From BOG-908 sp965198915 (GTDB lineage: Bacteria > Pseudomonadota > Alphaproteobacteria > Acetobacterales > Acetobacteraceae), in contig CBDAQC010000006.1 of assembly GCA_965198915.1 (NCBI GenBank), positions 372,001 through 436,000 on the forward strand: a stretch of DNA of 64,000 nt, read 5' to 3'. Positions 62,065-64,000 of the stretch are shown here, one piece after another. Every line of letters begins with the position of its first letter. Positions within the stretch are counted from its first letter, which is position 1. The notes beneath the pieces were generated by a model that saw nothing but the letters and a program-made list of their open reading frames with translations, was not told the DNA's origin and searched no databases. The position numbers and the translations under genes are program-made.

Positions 62065-63852
62065 TCACCTATCGCAAAACACGCCATGCGGAAGCATCGC
62101 CGAAAATCGCGCCCGCGCCAGCCCGGCCGGCAGCGGCCAGGATGCCACCGGGTGCCAGGCGCCGTCCTCATAAGCCAGCAGCCCGCTCCTGCCGGCCGGC
62201 AGCCCGGCCAATCCGCCGGGTGCGCAGGTGACCAGCGCGCGGTTAAAGCCGGCCGCGCGCGCGTCTTCCAGCGCGGCGGGCGTGGCGGCCAGCTCGGTGC
62301 GGAAATCCAGATGCGGGCGGCGCGGCGGGGTGAACAGCAGCACGCCGCGCAGCAGGCTGCCGGCGGCGTCGTCGCCGTCGCCGGGGAGGACCAGGGCCAG
62401 ATGCGTGCCGTCCGGCACCAGCGCGGCGGTGCGGTGCGCCAGGTTCCACAGCAGAGGCTGCGGCGCGTCCAGGTCGAAGCGCAGCAGGCGCGCGCCGGCC
62501 ACCGGCAGCAGCACGGCCAGCGCCACGGCGCCCGTAGCGGCCCGGCGGCGCCACGGTTCCGGCCAGCGCGCCAGCCAGGACGCGGCGGCGGGGCGCAGCC
62601 AGGTGGCCAGCCCCAGCATCACCACCAGGGAGAGCTGGGACATGTAGCGGAAGTAGGAGTGCGCGTTGACCGCCCAGACGGCGGGGAAATGCGCCACGTA
62701 GGTGAACAGCAGGAAGGCGTTGAACCCGGCCACCAGCCCGGCGCCCAGCGCCAGCACGATGGCGGCGTGCTGCCAGGCGCGGCGCCGCGCCTCCCGCCAG
62801 GCGGCGTAGAGCAGGGCGGCGATGGCGATGAAGTAGGTGGCTTTCTGGAAGATCGCCCAGGCGATGCCGGCGAGGATGCGTGGCAGCAGGTTCAGATGCC
62901 ACGCAGCCAGCGGCAGCATCTTCAGCTCGCCCACGGCGAAATGGCCCAGCACGTACCAGCGCCACAGCAGATACAGCGCCAGCGCGGGTGCGCTGGCGGC
63001 ACAAACAGCGGCGGCCCAGCGGCGCCGGTCCATCCCCGGAGCGGCCAGGCCAAGGGCGAGCAGCGTGGCCGCGAACGGCAGCAGCAGGCCCAGCGCGGAT
63101 TGCTTGATCTCCACCATCGCCGCCAGCACCAGCGCCAGCGAGACCACGAGGCTGCTGGCCGGCCGGCCCGCGCGGGTGGCGGCGAACAAGTCGGCGCCCA
63201 GCACCACGGCGAACATCAGTGTCACGGCCAGCGGCGCCTCGCCGTAGCTGGCCAGGAACACGCGCGGCACGAAGCCCGGGTTGAGCGGCACGGCCAGCAG
63301 CAGGCCCGCCGCGCAGGCCCACCAGGCCGGCCGCCCCGGCAGCGGCGCCACCACGCGCGCCAGGCGCAGCCCGGCCGCGCACAGCAGGACCGCGTTGAAC
63401 AGGCTGAGCGCGTTGGCCGCCAGCCCACGCGAGAGAAGGCAGACGGCGAAGCCTGCAAGTTGCGTGTTGTACGGCGCGCCCGGCAGGAAGGACCAGCTCG
63501 GCGGCCCGCCATCCCTGGGCAGGGACGCGTGGTCGTACAGATAGGCCAGGTTCGGCAGCAGGTTCAGCCAGGTGTCCACCTGGCTGGGCAGCGCCGGCGC
63601 CAGCACCAGGAACAGCGGCGCGCTCAGCAGCGCGGTGCGCCACAGGCCGGACGGCGCGCGCGCGGTGCGCGGGCCGGTGGCGGCCAATACGGCGAACATG
63701 CCGAAGCCCAGCCGGAGCGAGAGCGGCAACAGCGTGGCCCAGGCGGTCAGCACCAGGCAGGCCGCACCCCAGCCGGCCACCAGCTCCACCTCCGGCGCGG
63801 CACGCACGATCCGCCGGCCCATCAGCACGAACACCAGCGCCACCACGGCCAA
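62065..63852 (-). CDS. Polytopic membrane protein, glycosyltransferase-like
   Basis: 595 residues from TTG 63852 with about eleven to twelve hydrophobic segments and an extracytoplasmic loop with SQVDTWLNLLPNLAYLYDHA, a topology seen in GT-C glycosyltransferases. No catalytic motif can be named with certainty, so polysaccharide or lipid glycosylation is a guess. No ATG or GTG start is available in frame upstream, and the TTG choice is a compromise. The upstream gene (63894) is on the same strand and 41 bp away. Confidence 0.65.
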   Translation of the reverse strand: MAVVALVFVLMGRRIVRAAPEVELVAGWGAACLVLTAWATLLPLSLRLGFGMFAVLAATGPRTARAPSGLWRTALLSAPLFLVLAPALPSQVDTWLNLLPNLAYLYDHASLPRDGGPPSWSFLPGAPYNTQLAGFAVCLLSRGLAANALSLFNAVLLCAAGLRLARVVAPLPGRPAWWACAAGLLLAVPLNPGFVPRVFLASYGEAPLAVTLMFAVVLGADLFAATRAGRPASSLVVSLALVLAAMVEIKQSALGLLLPFAATLLALGLAAPGMDRRRWAAAVCAASAPALALYLLWRWYVLGHFAVGELKMLPLAAWHLNLLPRILAGIAWAIFQKATYFIAIAALLYAAWREARRRAWQHAAIVLALGAGLVAGFNAFLLFTYVAHFPAVWAVNAHSYFRYMSQLSLVVMLGLATWLRPAAASWLARWPEPWRRRAATGAVALAVLLPVAGARLLRFDLDAPQPLLWNLAHRTAALVPDGTHLALVLPGDGDDAAGSLLRGVLLFTPPRRPHLDFRTELAATPAALEDARAAGFNRALVTCAPGGLAGLPAGRSGLLAYEDGAWHPVASWPLPAGLARARFSAMLPHGVFCDR

Positions 63853-63893
63853 TGCCGCCAGAGGAGCCAGGTCGTGCCAGCCGGGCAGGTAGG

Positions 63894-64000
63894 CTAGAGC
63901 GGGGATAGCGCGCGGTCCCTGGACCTGAGCAGCATTAGGCCCAGCACGGCGGAGCCGGCGAACAGCACGGCCGCCAGGCCGATCTGGTAGGCGCGGTCCA
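63894..64000 (-). CDS. C-terminal end of a membrane protein (cut by window edge)
   Basis: The last 35 residues are visible: one hydrophobic helix (IGLAAVLFAGSAVLGLMLLR) and a short basic end with stop TAG. It lies directly upstream of the GT-C-like gene and is probably part of the same transcription unit. The family cannot be told from this fragment. Confidence 0.5.
   Translation of the reverse strand, partial: DRAYQIGLAAVLFAGSAVLGLMLLRSRDRALSPL

Overview
The window is GC-rich chromosomal DNA from a flagellated, Gram-negative alphaproteobacterium. Acetobacteraceae or another Rhodospirillales family is the most likely source. The grounds are a CckA-like hybrid kinase next to flhB, a heterotetrameric sarcosine oxidase (soxBDAG), many FAD amine oxidases, the alphaproteobacterial style of flagellar genes and the intergenic repeat families. 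This placement is inference; no 16S rRNA gene is present. Isoleucine ATA codons are unexpectedly common for such GC-rich DNA.

Layout. 1-4.8 kb: partial hslO, a decayed secreted-protein gene, tadA, a glutamine-amidotransferase-like hydrolase overlapping an rRNA pseudouridine synthase, and an OmpA-type outer-membrane protein. 5-11.4 kb: a CckA-like kinase and a divergent flagellar block (flgB-flgC-fliE-fliQ-fliR-flhB leftward; a small gene-fliO-fliP rightward). 11.4-18.3 kb: tRNA-Leu, lipB and a four-gene peptide-type ABC importer. 18.3-34.3 kb: an NCS1 permease and a methylated-amine catabolic region. In it a Rieske oxygenase, a PLP thioether-lyase-like enzyme, two FAD oxidase genes and soxB/soxDAG form one overlapping leftward operon. 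A LysR regulator, a PhnD-like protein and a ferredoxin-reductase-type flavoprotein lie divergently, followed by a desaturase. 34.5-46 kb: an XRE regulator, an IS1595-family element, yceI, proA, uvrB and a mix of small and housekeeping genes. 46-50.5 kb: a 1161-residue beta-repeat protein and two glycine-zipper lipoproteins. 50.8-55.6 kb: mreB-mreC-mreD-mrdA. 55.8-64 kb: cysE, a sulfotransferase-like gene, a radical-SAM/UdgX DNA-repair pair, pdxH and polytopic membrane proteins cut by the window end.

The most striking non-genic signal is an intergenic repeat family present at about nineteen places. A full copy is a 120-170 bp inverted repeat with two 40-bp AT-rich arms around a GC-rich spacer. 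Each arm carries two small hairpins. Read outward, each arm looks like an intrinsic terminator (AT stem followed by a T-rich run), so a full copy would stop transcription in both directions. Arms come in types (CTTC/GAAG, GTTC/GAAC, GTCC/GGAC) whose two halves change together, and the two arms of one element often differ in type. This points to selection on the fold of each arm. Copies sit inside what are normally continuous operons (flagellar, sox, mre), and an IS1595 element has jumped into one arm leaving a clean 8-bp duplication.

The likely joint function of the amine region is stepwise N-demethylation of a quaternary or tertiary methylated amine to glycine or another amino acid. The Rieske oxygenase, fed by the flavoprotein reductase, would act first, then the FAD oxidases, then sarcosine oxidase. 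The PLP enzyme in the middle does not fit the standard betaine route, so the real substrate may be different.
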